Source: Prinsepia uniflora
Taxonomy: Eukaryota; Streptophyta; Magnoliopsida; Rosales; Rosaceae
Reading direction: 5' to 3'
Length of the DNA: 64,000 bases
Assembly (NCBI GenBank): GCA_032719365.1
Contig: CM064862.1
Span: 5,358,001 to 5,422,000 of the forward strand
Numbering within the stretch: the first letter of the stretch is position 1; every line of letters starts with the position of its first letter. Position numbers and translations under genes: made by a program. The notes under the pieces are model-generated. The model did not search any database, was not told the origin of the DNA, and saw only the letters and a program-made list of their open reading frames with translations. This document shows positions 22,385-35,081 of this stretch, in pieces.

Positions 22385-25300
22385 AAAGGATTTAAAATAT
22401 TAAAATCATTTTATTCATCTAACACTTAAACACTTTAAGTATATTTCAAGGCGTTTTTTCGAAGTTTTGATTTAAATGATATCAGACGTTCAGATTTTTA
22501 AGATCAGGACCGTTCACTTTGTGGTTTTCAGTGTCTAGACCTTGTTCGTCGAAAGGCTCTGAATTATGAGGAGTTAAAGTCGTCTGATCATCCAAACGCT
22601 TTTTTGTAATCGGTGAAATGGTATCACATTGTTATTTAGTCTCAAAAAATTAAATTGGCTAATTTTTTGTGTAGGTGATCTACAATTATGTAAAGTAAAT
22701 ATGGAAAGTTAGATAGGTCAATTGATGTCGAAAAATATTCAAAACATTAAAAATCATCTTATTCATCAAACACTTAAAATACTTTTAAATATATTTCAAT
22801 GCGTTTTTCGAAGTTTTGGTTCAAATGAGTATTCAAACAGTCAGATTTTCAAGATTTAGACTGTTCACTTTGTGATCTTTAGTGCCTAGACCTTACCTGT
22901 CGAAAAGCTCTAGATTATGAGGAGTTAAAGTTGTCCGAACGTCAAAACACATTTTGTAACCATCGAATGGTGTCGCACCGTTACTTAGTCTCATAAATTT
23001 GAAATTGACTAATTTTTTGCGTAGGTGATCTACGAGTATGTACAGTAAATATGGATGGTTAGATTGTTCGATTGACGTCGAAAACAATTTAAAACGTTAA
23101 AATCATCTTATCCATCAAACACTTAAAACACTTTAAGTATATTTCTATGCGTTTTTCGAAGTTTTGGTTCAAATGATTTTCAGACGATCAGATTTTTAAG
23201 ATTGGGATTGTTCCCTTTGTGGTTTTTAGTGCCTATACCTTGCCCGTAAAAAAATCTGGATTATAAGGAGTTAAAGTCGTGCGATCATCAAAACATATTT
23301 TGTAACCGTCGAATGATGTCGTGTAATGACCCGTCCCGAATATCGGGATTGAATATTAATTAATTATGATTTAGAATGACTAATCGGGGATTAGTTGAGT
23401 GAAATCGGACGAATTGTGCAAAATGACCGTTTTGCCCCTAGCATGGGCAAAATGTTGACTTTTAGTTCGGGTGGTCAAACAGACTTGGACCGATAACTGT
23501 GACGTAGTTCAGGACGTCACGAGTTCATAGACAGGTGGCACGTTCGATTCCGACATTCGAGGAGAAAGTTACGACGTTCCGAAGTTGAGGGGTATTTTGG
23601 TAATTTGGCATTAGGGGCCAAATGTTGACTTTTGACCCGGGAAGTCCAATAGGCGAGGGCCAAGGACCGTTACGTAGGTCTCGTCGATATGAATCCAACG
23701 ACAGGCGGCATGCCGAAATCGGAGATTCGACGACGAAGTTATGGTTACGGGAACAGACTCGATTAACCGAACGAACCGGGATTAATATATTATTATTTTA
23801 TTATGAACAGTACCCAGTGACTGAACACACTTGGATGAGTGACAAGTGTCACTCATCCCCTAAATTCAGGCATAAAACCAAGATCCATGTTTTTGGGGAG
23901 ACCTAATTATGATGTTTTATTAATTAATTATTTAATTATTTTATATTCCTCCATTAATCTCTTCAGCCTTCTTCAACCCGTGTACAACCAAACTTCAAAT
24001 TTCTTCCACCCTTAATCTCCTCTCTATCAACTGATCTAAGGAGTGCAAATTGGAGAGAATTCAGAGACTGAATTAGTGAGGGAAACACGAGGGATTGAGG
24101 GAAGCTGAGGAACTGGAATTCGGGTTTTAGAAAATTTGGGGAGAAATTCAAATTGGATGAATTGAGCCGTGACGATCAAAATGGGGTTCAATTTGAGTCT
24201 TCTGGGATTGCCACGATCAGTTTCATCGAAGGAACGAAGGTAATTGAGGTCCATTTGAGGTAGAACCGAAGCACTATGGTTGCAGAAAATTCGAGCTTGA
24301 GTCGTGGTGTTTGAGGCTTGGATTGATACAATTGAGTTAGGGAAAGAATTTAACGGAGTCCGTTGAAGCTTACTGGTGGATCAATTGAACGAAATCGAGA
24401 AGGTTTGATGGTTTTCGAAGGATGAACAGTGTGCGGGTGTTCTTCAAATGATCACCTTTGATCGTGAGGTTGAGGTAAGGTCGAGTGTAATTGATGTTTC
24501 AGAACTTTAATTAGACTTGAATCGAAGCTGAATGAGTGTTCAATTGATGAAAATAGTGTCGAATTGGTAGGATTTGAACTGGGTCTGTTCGCGGGTTAAA
24601 GGGGCCCGTTTTACAGACAAACGGGTGAGGAAGACAGTGACTGTAGCAGGCGCGTGGGTTTCACGCGCAGCCACTCACGGCTGCACGTGAGGGCGCGTCC
24701 GGCCTAGTTTCAAGGTGAGGTCAACATGACTTTTGATCCTCTCATTGTAATGAACATTTTGACGCTGGTTTCGAGGATATCAGATATTGATTCGATAATG
24801 TTCCGCGTATTCGAAGTTTTATATTACGTTAAAAATACGTATTTAAATTCCCGAAAAAATTGGGGAAAATTATATGAAGTATTTTGAGATGTTAGTAACC
24901 CTCTATAATGATTTTGGTCATGAGTTGTGATTTCCAGATTTTACGGAAAAACGTGCAGCTCGGAAACGGACCGTTTTGGACGGTGTGTGTGAGTGGACTT
25001 TGTTTTTCTAATCGTGATGCATGCATATATGATTTAAATGCCTTATTATATGATTTTATATGCTTTGGCGTGATTGATGTTTCAATCCGGCGATTTCTCG
25101 ATTTTATGGATTATTATATTATTATATTTGGCACGATTTTCGAGAAATTATGAATTTGGTTAAAAGTGATGTTTGGACTCGGGTTATGAGTCCGGGATTG
25201 AAATTGATTGAAAAGAATGTTTGGACTCGGATTATGAGTCATGAATTGAAAAATGATGTTGTGACTCGGGAATGAGTCAAGGGTCAATTTCGTGAATTTA

Positions 25301-27265
25301 CGTGAAAATGGCAACTGAGGTTGCGAACGCATGGATTTGCGTGATAATGTTATTTTGGGCATGAGAACCCAAGTGAATAGTGATTTTGACTCGGATTTGG
25401 AGTCACTTGTGAATTTGATGAAATTAACGATTTCTTATGATTATTTTAATTAGTCTTTCGGGCACGTTTTACGAGGAACGCGCAAATGATGTTTTGGGCG
25501 AGGCCGGAGTTTAAATGATTTCTAAAATTATATTTTGACTTAGTTGGTAAGTCAATGATGATTTATGGATTATTTTATTGTTTTAAAATGTGATTTTAAC
25601 GGTTTATGTGTAAATGGTATTTTGGGGCTTGAGACCCAGTCGGGGATGATCTTGACTTTGTATGAAGTCAAGATTTGATTGAAATATTTTTGGGATGTTA
25701 ATTCCCGAGATGGGGTTTTCATTGTGATTGTGAAATGCCCAGACAGTCGGAGCTTGGGGGGGGGGGGGGGGGGGGATTACCAGGCGACCGGAGCTTGGGG
25801 GATGTGATTGTAGGATCATGAGTTGATCCTATGGTAGTCAGCTTCTTGGATGAGACTGAGCCTGGATGTACCACTCGGAGGTGTCTAAGCCTGGGGATGT
25901 GTTCGCCCAGAGGTGACTGAGCCCGAGGGGGTTGAGCCCAGAGGTGTCTGTTCCCGTGAGTGTGGCTGGATATTGGCCTGCGCGTAGTGCCACACTTGTG
26001 AGTAGTGCAGTTGATGGTTTGTTTGTGCACTTGTGAGTAGTGCGGATTGATTGGATTGATATATTTATTGTGCACTTGTGATTAGTGCTGATTGATGTGG
26101 TTTGTGATGACGTACTGGTATTGAGTACGGGTTTTTGGTCTTTGTGGCCAGGTGATTATGTTTTCACATGTTTTGGCCTGAGAACCGGGATTTGATGCTT
26201 TATAACATGAACTGATTGATGAACATGAGTTTTACGGACCATGGGAAAATGTGTTTTGATTTTATCGGTCCACTGTTCATATTTGAATGATTTCATACTA
26301 ATACTCATGTTTTACGATATGCATGCAAGTTTGTGAAAACTGGAGGGTAAGAATGTAATTTTGGCAGATGTTTTTATAAGAGGTCATTTTTGTCCACTCA
26401 CACCTTTTCTGTTTTGTGACCCTCCAGGCCGTGGTACGCGTTCGGGACTGATCGTGAGGCAGTGACAGCAGCAGAAATCAGCGCAAACATCCCTTGTCTG
26501 GCAAGCACTGAAGGGTAGTTTCGGACCTTTAGTTGACTTGTCAGACTGGAGCAGGACCGGGCACAGTTTTTGACGTCCAGTTGGGACGGGTCCTGTCATG
26601 TCGCACCGTTAATTAGTCTCATAAATTTGAAATTGGCTATTTTTTTCCGCAAGTGATCTACGAGTATTTACAGTAAATATAGACGGTTAGATCAGTCGAT
26701 TGATGTCGAAAACAATTTAAAACATTAAAATCATTTTATTCATCATACACCTAAAACACTTGTAAGTATATTTCAATTCATTATTCGAAGTTATGGTTCA
26801 AATGATACTCAGAAGGTTGGATTTTCAAGAATGAGACTGTTGACTTTGTGATTTTTAGTGCCTAAACCTCGCCCATCGAAAATCTCTGGATTACGAGGAG
26901 TTAGAGCTGTCTGATCATCAAAACTCATTTGGTAGCCGTCGAATGATGTCACACCGTTACTTAGTCCTTGAGTTTCAAAATTGGCTAACTTTTGGCATAA
27001 GGGGTCTAATAGTATGTACAGTAAATATAGACGGTTAGCTTGGTCGATTGTTGTCGAAAACGATTTAAAACATTAAAATCATCATACTCATTAAACACTT
27101 AAAACACTTTAAGTATATTTCAATGTGTATTTCGAAGTTTTGATTCAAACGATATTTAGACAGTTAGATTTCCAAGATTGAGACCGTTCACTTTATGGTT
27201 TTTAGTACCTAGACTTTGCCCATTGGAAATCTCTAGATTACAAGGAGTTAAAGTCGTCCGTTGAG
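22385..27265 (+). repeat. Tandem repeat array, unit about 347 bp, about 4.6 units, split by a solo LTR
   Basis: The landmark AAACATTAAAATCATYTTATTCATC recurs (with changes) near 22394, 22747, 23094, 26723 and 27069. Spacings are about 353, 347, 3629 and 346; subtracting the 3277-bp LTR plus 5-bp duplication from 3629 leaves 347. Each unit also contains CGAAGTTTTGGTTCAAATGA, GACCGTTCACTTTGTGGTTT, AGGAGTTAAAGTCGTC and a TACAGTAAATAT motif. The last unit is cut short near 27265. The repeat class is unknown to me; it could be a satellite seed or the internal repeats of a larger transposon. Confidence 0.85.
23322..26598 (+). mobile_element. Solo long LTR, alpha subfamily, inserted in the tandem array; TSD TGTCG
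   Basis: It starts TGTAATGACCCGTCCCG and ends GGGACGGGTCCTGTCA, flanked by TGTCG at 23317-23321 and 26599-26603. Its length is 3277 bp. It matches the LTR at 18641-21954 block for block, including the GTGAGTGGAC arm with ATGCATGCAT (24989-25027) and the GTCCACTCACACC arm (26392-26404). A run of about 18 G at 25757-25774 is either a slippage tract or an assembly artefact. Confidence 0.95.
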
Positions 27266-28430
27266 GAAATACTGACTTAACTGGTAGTTGCATCTGGGGT
27301 CCGCACGACATGTGGTCAACGACATCAGCCTGACAGGTCTGACCAGTCTCACCATTTCCGTTTAATCGTTGGTCTTTGACCACTCTCCCCATCCCCATAT
27401 CTCTCTACTTTCTCTCTACTCCTCGAAAACGCTTTCTCGCTCTCGTTCTCGTACGGTTGAGGAACACCCAAATCGAGAGATACCGACCGCTGGTGTCTCT
27501 TTCGACTCACCGTCGTGCCCGTGCCTCTCAACTTCACCCCTTCTTGCAACCCAATCCGCTCAACATCCACCCTTATTCCAAACCGCGCCCCACACCATCC
27601 ATCCTTCCTGCAACCGCCCCCTAACCCCCCTTAGCATCAACCCCCTTCGTTTTTCCAATGACTCAAATGCCCTCTTTTTCCTTTGGTAAAAATCTCACTA
27701 ACTATGCACAAAATATTGTGCACCATAAAAATTTCAAATCTTTTTTGGTGGGCCAACCCCTTTTTTTCCTCTAATTTTTCAGGGCCATTGGATCACTTTC
27801 AACAATTTCTAACCGTTAGATGCCCAATGCTACAGAGCATTGAAGCCCGGGCGAAGAGATTGACTAGATTGGTGCCTTTCCATGAACAGTTCTGTAATAT
27901 AATATTAGCACTCCTAAAAGGTCATACATTTATCTTTCTGTACCAATTTTGGGGAGTTTTAGCAATCATATAAATTACATACAAGTATCAACCATGCAAA
28001 GCAGCTGCAAAATAGTTGACTGCTTCTCAACCCAGAAAGGACCTTTTTAGTATGTTGTAGAAATTTGAACCATAACGTAATATAATCCTAATCCAGGATA
28101 AATTTGAACCTTAATATCCCATATATCCTTATTGTTCTTTAAAACCTGTCATTTTTAATCTAAATCAATCAATATTTTATGTAAATTAATTATTTTCTAA
28201 TTTTGCCATTTCATAATCCGAACATGTTGCTAATTTGGCAATTGTTAATTTTCGAAATATTCTTTAAAAGAGAGGGGGAAAAACAAAATATATTTGAAAG
28301 GGTGGCAATAATTAAATTTAAATAAATAAATAGGAAGCTTTACGTGTTATTTGTGGAAATGAAGTACTCGAGTACAACATAATGAGATTTTTTTAAAGAT
28401 CAATGGCTTTTATTTTCAAAAAAAAAAAGC
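27266..28430. other. Unassigned region after the tandem array
   Basis: 27370-27640 is C-rich and AT-poor, with overlapping open frames in two registers and no recognisable domain; it may be a 5' UTR or promoter scrap of a gene fragment. 27900-28430 is AT-rich. I cannot support a gene here. Confidence 0.35.
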
Positions 28431-29856
28431 CATTTTACTTTTCAAAACCATTTGATGAAAGCCGAAAGCGTAAGCGCGTATAAGTACATATAAAACCCGA
28501 AAACCTCGAAGTACGTGCCCATACATAAACACACACCAAAATGCACTAAAGGCATCCCAAAACACATATTAAAACATATATAAAACATTTATGCATGCAT
28601 CGATTTTAGAAAGAAAGTCCACTCACAGACCATCCGCGATGTTGCCTCGATATGCGCGCCGTACGCCTTTCTGGGTCAACCGTCATCTCCGGGATTCCCA
28701 AACCTATCCAAAACACTTTAGAGGGTTACTAACTACCTTATTTACCTCCTACCAAAGCCCCGTAATTTTCCCGAACTTTTAACTATTTTTAAACCGACCC
28801 TAAACCTTCGGACAGCTCGAAACCTATTGAAACGATATCCGATTGACGTGAGACTAGTCCCAAAATCTTCGTTACATCGAATAGAAGATTTCATATGTTG
28901 AACACTTCCCCAAATTACTGCTCACGCGCCACCCACGCGCCCTAGAATGTCACCTACGCGTGAAGCCCATGGGTACTGTTCACGGTATTGTTCACCCGTC
29001 TTCAACCTCGGTTTTCTCTGGTTTTTGGACCGATTCAGGGTTCATTTTAGGTCCATTTCATCTCCTTTTAGTCCTAATATGTTCCTAATCTCATTTCTAA
29101 CCTTTCTAGCTAATTAAAACGGAACAAAACGCCCAAACCCGTACCTTCATCCGTCATCAATGGCGGCTGAACCTTCCCCCGCCGTTCACGGCTGTTCCAG
29201 GCCATTCCAAGCCACGAAAACAATCCCATTAGCTTCCTAGAGTGCCCAGAAATATTTCCCGATCCTTAGAATCGAATAAAAACCAACGAAACCGAAATTT
29301 GGATTTTTGAATGTTTACCTATGGTTTCGGGTTTCCCTGCCGTGGCTGCCCGTGGCTTGCCATCATTCCTGTCTTCCTCAGTCCATCCTCACTCCTTACA
29401 CGGTCAGGTTAATGCACGGTGATGGTGGTGGTGCGGTGTGGTGAGGCGTTTGTGTTTTGAAAAAAAAAATGGAGGATGAAGAAAATGGCGGGGGGGGGGG
29501 GGGGGGGGGGGTGGGGATGGGGTGCGGGTTTGAAGAAGAAAAGAAGAAGAAGATATCTGATGGGAGAAGGAATTAATGGATGGTGAGGATTTGAGAGATT
29601 AGTTGAGAGATGGAGGGCTACGATTGAGTGTTAGGTGGGTTAATCATAAAATAATAATTATATTAATATTTAATTAGCTTAGATCCACAATTTAGGGGTT
29701 TGGACCAATGGGATGAGTGACATTTGTCACACATCCATGGGACCCACTCAAAATATCTGGCCAATCAGAATTTTCCAAATCATCGCCTCGAAGTACGTGC
29801 ATAGTGAATTCGAACTTCCGTGACCTATAACTCTCTCATTCGAAATCCGATTTCAG

Positions 29857-32745
29857 TGTAACGACCCGTCCCAGAAACTAGGATTAGTAAAATGATTAGT
29901 GCCGGATTAGTGAGGTTAATCGGTGGTTAGTGGGTTACTGGTGGACCTTGGGCGTAGAATGACGATTTTGCCCCTAGTTCGGGCAAAATGTTGACTTTTA
30001 GTTCGAGTGGTCAATTGGACATTGACCGATGACCGTGACGTAGTTTGGGACATCACGAGTCCGTAGACAGGTGGCACGCCCGATTCCGACATCCGAGGAG
30101 GAAGTTATGATGTTCGGAAGGTTGAGGGCATTATCGTAATTTAGCTAAAATAGGGGGGAAAGGTTGAATTTTCGTACGATAGGGCTTTTATGCGTAGACT
30201 TAGGACCGTTAAGTAGATCTCGTCGTCCTGAGTACAACGACAGGCGGCATGCCTTCATCGGACATTTGACGGGCGAGATACAGGTCTAGAACAGCGAAGG
30301 GCAAAACAGTAATTTTAACTCACATGGGCATTTTGGTCTTTTTGGTGCATTGAGATTTGTGCAAATAGGATGAGAACAAGTGTACAGTAGGGATTGGATA
30401 TTTTGAGATGGGACCACAGGATTGTGACAGGTGGCTGTTGTCTAGTGGGTTCTAGGGTGCACGCGCAGAAATTAAATTGTGCTGAGTGTGTGTTAGTCGT
30501 GTTCGAAGAGGAGAAACAGAGACTGGGACTGAGGGAGAAATCGATCGATGGCCTGGAGGTGTGAGACTTTGTGACCTGGTGAGAGTGAACAGAGATTAAG
30601 TGAGACTTGGTGAGTGAGTTTGGAGTGGAACTTGTGGGCAGAGCGGTGGTGTGTGCGAGGTGTGAGTTCACAGGAAAAAACAGAGAGGTGTTGAGGGAAC
30701 TTGGTGGTGGTGTTGTCGTGTGTTGATCCAATTAGGATTGAGGGAAGGCTAGGACGGCCCTGTGAACCCTGCAGAACGCGGCAGCGAGCACGGTGGTGGA
30801 CGACATGCAGGTAATTTCTCATTCCCCTCTGTTTGCTCTGTTTTCCAGTTTAGGTTCAAACGGTTAGTCGTGAAGTTAGGGGTTGAGTCGAGGTATCTGG
30901 TAGGGTCTAATCGATTCCTTAGGTCCTTAGGAACCTTTTGGTGTTGAAGCCGTGAAGGGGAAGTGTACAGGTCGTCGGATTGTGGAACAGAGGTTTGTGT
31001 TGGTCACGGGTTCAAGTTTGGGACGACGGTTTAGAGGTCATGTCATCGTGTTTGGTTGAGGGGAATAGGTTGCTGGGTTGAGTACGAAGAGATTGGTGGA
31101 AAGAGGGACAACAATGGTGGACGGACGGCGGAGAACCGGCCACGCCAGTCTAGAACAGTGGCCTTCGAGAGGAAGACGATGAATAGTGACTGTGTGCAGG
31201 CGCGTGAGGCCCACGCGCAGCCACTTTGGGCGGCGCGTGGGGGCGCGTGCGGCGTTTTCTGGGGAGGTGTTCAACTAGGTTTTTGGTCTAGACATTGTAA
31301 CGGATCTTTTGGGATAGGTTTCGGCTTAATCGGACGTCGATTCGAGTTAGTTTTGCGGGATTGAAGGTTTAGGGTCTCGGTTCGTTACGTTTAGGACCCG
31401 GGGATTTTTCGTGGGGAATTAGGAGGATCCTAGTGGACGTGTTAGTGACGTGTTTTGGTGACTTGTGACAGGATCGGGATTCCCCGAGGCGGACGAGGAA
31501 CGTACATGACGTACGGGACGCGAGTGACGTACCCGGGAACGGTGAGTGGACCCCTTCTCTATAATTGAGCATGCATAACCACTTTTCTATAATTGTTTTA
31601 TGGTTTTAATTGTGATTTCATGTTTATTAAATATGCTATAATTGTTTTACGTTATTGCACATTTTTCGAGAAAGTACGTAGGTTGCACATTTTACGAGAT
31701 AGTTTGGAATTCTGATTTCAATGCTATGATTTTGGGATTTCAAACGATAAGTGATTTTCAATGACAATAAATGGATTTTTGAGACATGATTTGATAATCA
31801 AGGTTTTCGGTTTTTGAATCGGATTTCGAGAATCGAGATTTGATTTTAAAGTTGAAAAGTGGATTTCCGGATTTGGGTTCGGAATTACAGTTCTGGATGC
31901 CGAAAGGGCTTCGGACCGGTGATTTCGGGTTCAGGTTTGGATATGGGTTTAGAAATGGTTTTCAAATGGTTTTGGATTGGATTTGCTGGATCTGATTATT
32001 GGGTTTAAAGACCCGGATTATGTTTGACGGGGGACGGGCTCAGATTGGGTTTAAAGACTCGGATTGAGTTTAAAGACTCGGATATACTGATATTTCCCCC
32101 GTAGGCCTGTTGAGTTTAAAGATTCGGATATTATTGAGGTCTGGATTGAGTTTAAAGACTCAGGAGTTTAAAGACTCGGATAGGTCCAGCAGGTTTGATC
32201 GGATATTGATAATTGGTATATTTTGGTTTCTGATATGCCTTTGAGAATGATCATTATACTGTTTTATAATACTGTTTTTATGTTGATTGTGACGTGATTT
32301 ATAACTGTTTTCAGCTAATGGGTTATGCATGTATGTTTTCAAAACGGAGGGTCAAACCCTGATTTCTTATGAAATGTTTTTCGGAAACTCTTATTTTCTT
32401 ACTTTTGGTCCACTCACACTTTTATGGTTTTTAATTGCCCTCTAGGTCGTGGAGCAAGCGTGGGGGTTGACGTTGAGGCAGCGTCGGAGGCATAGAGTAC
32501 GCGAAAGTAACCCCAGAGTGGTTTCAGTTTTTCCGTTGTGCGTGTACTTTGTATATCGGTTTTGTTTTACTTTGTTTTGGTACTATGCTCTGTATAACGG
32601 TTGACTTGTTGTGTTTTAATTTCTCCTGCGTCTGGCAATATAATTTGTGGTTTTCTTGCGGTTCTTCTAGTCTTTGTGTGGGGTTGTCAGACGGGAGTAG
32701 GGTTCACCTCGATTATTGGGGTGATAATCGGGGTGGGTCTTGTCA
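29857..32745 (+). mobile_element. Solo long LTR, beta subfamily, nested; TSD TTCAG
   Basis: It starts TGTAACGACCCGTCCCAG and ends GGGTGGGTCTTGTCA, flanked by TTCAG at 29852-29856 and 32746-32750. The 2889-bp LTR carries the beta-specific GAGTTTAAAGACTCGG repeats (32040-32190), the GGTGAGTGGAC arm (31541-31551), the GTCCACTCACAC arm (32408-32419) and an acceptor-like CCCTCTAG (to 32445). The split antisense LTR it interrupts is continuous across the two sides. Confidence 0.95.
32040..32190 (+). repeat. GAGTTTAAAGACTCGG minisatellite of the beta LTR
   Basis: The 16-mer (with variants such as GAGTTTAAAGATTCGG) repeats at irregular spacing. The same repeat lies in the other beta LTR at about 52585-52720. 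Confidence 0.85.
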
Positions 32746-33145
32746 TTCAGCGTGCCTCCTGTCTATGGATTCGTATCGTCCTTATCTACGTAATAGTCCT
32801 CGGCCCTCGGCCATCGGACATCCCGGTCAAAAAGTCAACTATTTGCCCCTTTTAACCAAAATTACCAAAATGCCCCTAAACTTCCGAACGTCATAACTTC
32901 CTCCTCGAACGTCGGAATTGAACGTGCCACCTGTCTATGAACTCGTGACGTCCCGAACTACGTCACAGTCATCGGTCAAAGTCCATTTGACTGTTCAAAC
33001 GAAAAGTCAATGTTTTGCCCATTCTAGGGGTAAAATCGTCATTTTGCACCGAACGCCCGATAATCCTCGTCTATTCTCTGATTCACTTTGCTAATCCGTC
33101 ATTAATCCTTAATTAATCCCACTAATTTGGGACGGGTCGTTACAT

Positions 33146-33390
33146 ACCCTATATGTAAAAACAGCAGAGGATGGAGGTATTCTAATTGTCTCACTATATG
33201 TAGATGACATTATCTACACTGGATCAAGTAAGGAACTTATGAGGAAGTTCAAGTCTGAGATGATGAATAAGTATGAGATGTCAGATCTTGGTTTGTTGCA
33301 TCACTTTCGGGGATGGGGGTGATTCAAATAGATTAGTATGTCTTTATTCATCAAAGAAAGTAATACCTGAAAGAAATCATGTTGCTGCGG
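33146..33390 (+). pseudogene. Ty1-copia reverse-transcriptase fragment
   Basis: From 33146 the frame reads TLYVKTAEDGGILIVSLYVD and continues DIIYTG...MSDLGLLHHF, the catalytic-loop region of a copia RT with an intact YVDD. A base loss just after LLHHF shifts the frame and gives a stop at 33320-33322; a shifted continuation with MGVIQ and FIHQ-type residues carries on to about 33390 with two more stops. It abuts the end of the antisense long LTR at 33144, so it is probably a copia remnant that the LTR inserted into. Confidence 0.85.
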
Positions 33391-34026
33391 CTACATGATG
33401 ATTTTTCAGATTTTAATTGAAAGCTATGATCAGTTTTCTCTCAATTAAGTTCCTTACTTAATCAGTGCATACATATAGAAATTTATGATTATAAACTACG
33501 ATAAGAACATATTTGGGTCCTTAAATATCTAGACATGCTCTGATACCACATAATGTTAACAATATAGTCTAAGTAAACAAGAACACAAACATAATGGTAT
33601 ACATATAAGCATGATAATAACATGATACCTCTTAATGCCATTGACTGCGTCAGGGAAGGAAAAGAGTTGCACAATTGTGGAGTCAGGCATCTTCCTCCCA
33701 GCACGGATCCCTTAAGCACTACTAGATGGGGTAGTGATCTTTCTACTATGTGTTGATTTATTCGAGTGCGCGGGGACCCAAACTTATATAGGCTATAATC
33801 CCATAAGAGTCCCATCAAATAACTCTCTGAATTAGGTTTCCTTATGCCTAAAGGATTATTAATTTATCCACTAAAGTAATAAGAATCCATCAAGTCTTAG
33901 ATCATACCTTGTTATGCAAGGAATCTAGGACTCCTGGTTGAGCCTTCAAATCAAATCTTGATCAATATCAACCTATGACACCTTCATCGATTAAGAGTAC
34001 AATTTAGGTTGGAAGTACTTCCAACA
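33391..34026 (-). mobile_element. Copia-type LTR with adjoining primer-binding site, antisense
   Basis: On the minus strand the LTR runs from 34026 (TGTTGGAAGTACTTCC) to 33554 (ATTGTTAACA), 473 bp with TG...CA ends. It is followed 5 bases later by TGGTATCAGAGC (plus coordinates about 33537-33548), the tRNA-Met primer site. The adjacent 33391-33536 would be the start of its internal domain. The rest of the element is absent, so it was truncated. It is not the same element as the RT fragment to its left, which is on the opposite strand. Confidence 0.8.
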
Positions 34027-34293
34027 CTTCCAAAAAATAGCAAAAACTAAATCAGGACTAAAATGACGGTTGGCAAGTAAGAACTCATGGAAAGAAATGA
34101 AAAAAATGGGAAAACAATTAATGAGGAATCTGTCACCTCATCAAAACGTTTCTGCACATATCCGCTAAGAAGTCCTTTGAGAATTGATAAAGTGATTTTG
34201 AGACAAAACCTAATTGATTGAAGTATGAGAATAGTGAGAGAGGGAGAGAAAGAGATAGACTCTTTAAACAATGTAGAGAATGGCCATGCTTCA
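34027..34293. other. Spacer between two copia elements
   Basis: No feature recognised; AT-rich. Confidence 0.4.
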
Positions 34294-35046
34294 TGATGAG
34301 TTATTCCTTCCATTAAGTGGAGGGGAATTTGATGGGTTATTTCCTCCATTTAGTGGGGAGAATTTATGGGATAATCTCTTCATTAAGTGGAGGAGAATTA
34401 ATATGATCTTTAGAGTTCCTCAAATGAAGACCTTTGATATCCCAATGCACAAGTTATGGTTTATGCATGGATGTGATTTTGGGTAAGTTCATTCATGTGC
34501 TTGAAAACAAAGAAGGTTTTTTATCTCCCAACTTATTGTGGGAAATTACTATACTCATGAGAGTTACCATGAGATTAATTGGAGCTAAATCTTATGCATG
34601 ACTATACATGGATAACTTCCTTCCATCCATCCCTATATAAAGGAGAGGGATTGAGCATTCTCAATCATCCTTCAAGCAACAAGTTATCCATCAAAGGTGA
34701 GAGTGAGAAGAGTGTTCCTCCTTGTGTGAGAAATAGGAAGATAGCTTCATTTGTGAGAAAAAAAGAGAAAGTGAGATCCACTTGAATGAATCCAAGAGAG
34801 AGTTGTGTATCCACAATTGAGTGAGATTATACTTGTAATCCCATTATTCATAGTGAAGAATTTTGGAGCTGTTGTCCGAGTACGTAGGTAGATTGCCGAA
34901 CCTCGTTAAATTTCGGTGTTCTCTTTTACCTTTTTTTACTTCCGCTTTTTTTTTGCCAATTTATTTACTCAATTTATTTTGAGGGTGGGAAAAGTTTAAT
35001 CCTGGTAATTATGAATATCTATTTAATTTGTGCATCTTTCCCAACA
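34294..35046 (+). repeat. 5' LTR of the copia element
   Basis: Begins TGATGAGTTATTCC and ends TTTCCCAACA. The first 120 bp contain related AT-rich phrases (CATTAAGTGGAGG, CATTTAGTGGGG). TCCCTATATAAAGGAG at about 34630 is a good TATA box for the element's promoter. Confidence 0.93.
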
Positions 35047-35048
35047 AG

Positions 35049-35060
35049 TGGTATCAGAGC
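35049..35060 (+). other. Primer-binding site (tRNA-Met type)
   Basis: TGGTATCAGAGC begins 2 bases after the 5' LTR; it is complementary to the 3' end of initiator tRNA-Met. Confidence 0.95.
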
Positions 35061-35081
35061 AACACAGGCTCGTTGTTCGTG

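Larger units (their letters stand above)
28430..33144 (-). mobile_element. Truncated long LTR, antisense, split by a nested solo LTR
   Basis: Two pieces, 28430-29851 and 32751-33144, form one antisense LTR when the insert 29857-32745 and one copy of its TTCAG duplication are removed. The right end (plus strand) is GACGGGTCGTTACA at 33131-33144. The AAGTCCACTCACAG arm with ATGCATGCAT is at 28590-28627. The LTR 3' part is missing, so the left boundary is approximate. About 1.8 kb of its own sequence remains. A run of about 20 G lies near 29491-29511. Confidence 0.8.

Noticed and set aside
22385..27265. CRISPR-like repeat-spacer array
   Set aside because: The units are contiguous 347-bp repeats with no unique spacers, in plant DNA.
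27369..27689. Protein-coding exon in a C-rich stretch
   Set aside because: Two overlapping registers are open only because of composition; no domain, and no splice or start signal was convincing.
30315..30822. Minus-strand frames of 138 and 109 codons
   Set aside because: They are antisense to the beta LTR, low in complexity, and absent from the other beta copy.
35049..35060. TGGTATCAGAGC as part of a tRNA gene
   Set aside because: It stands directly after an LTR end in each case, so it is a primer-binding site; no cloverleaf follows.
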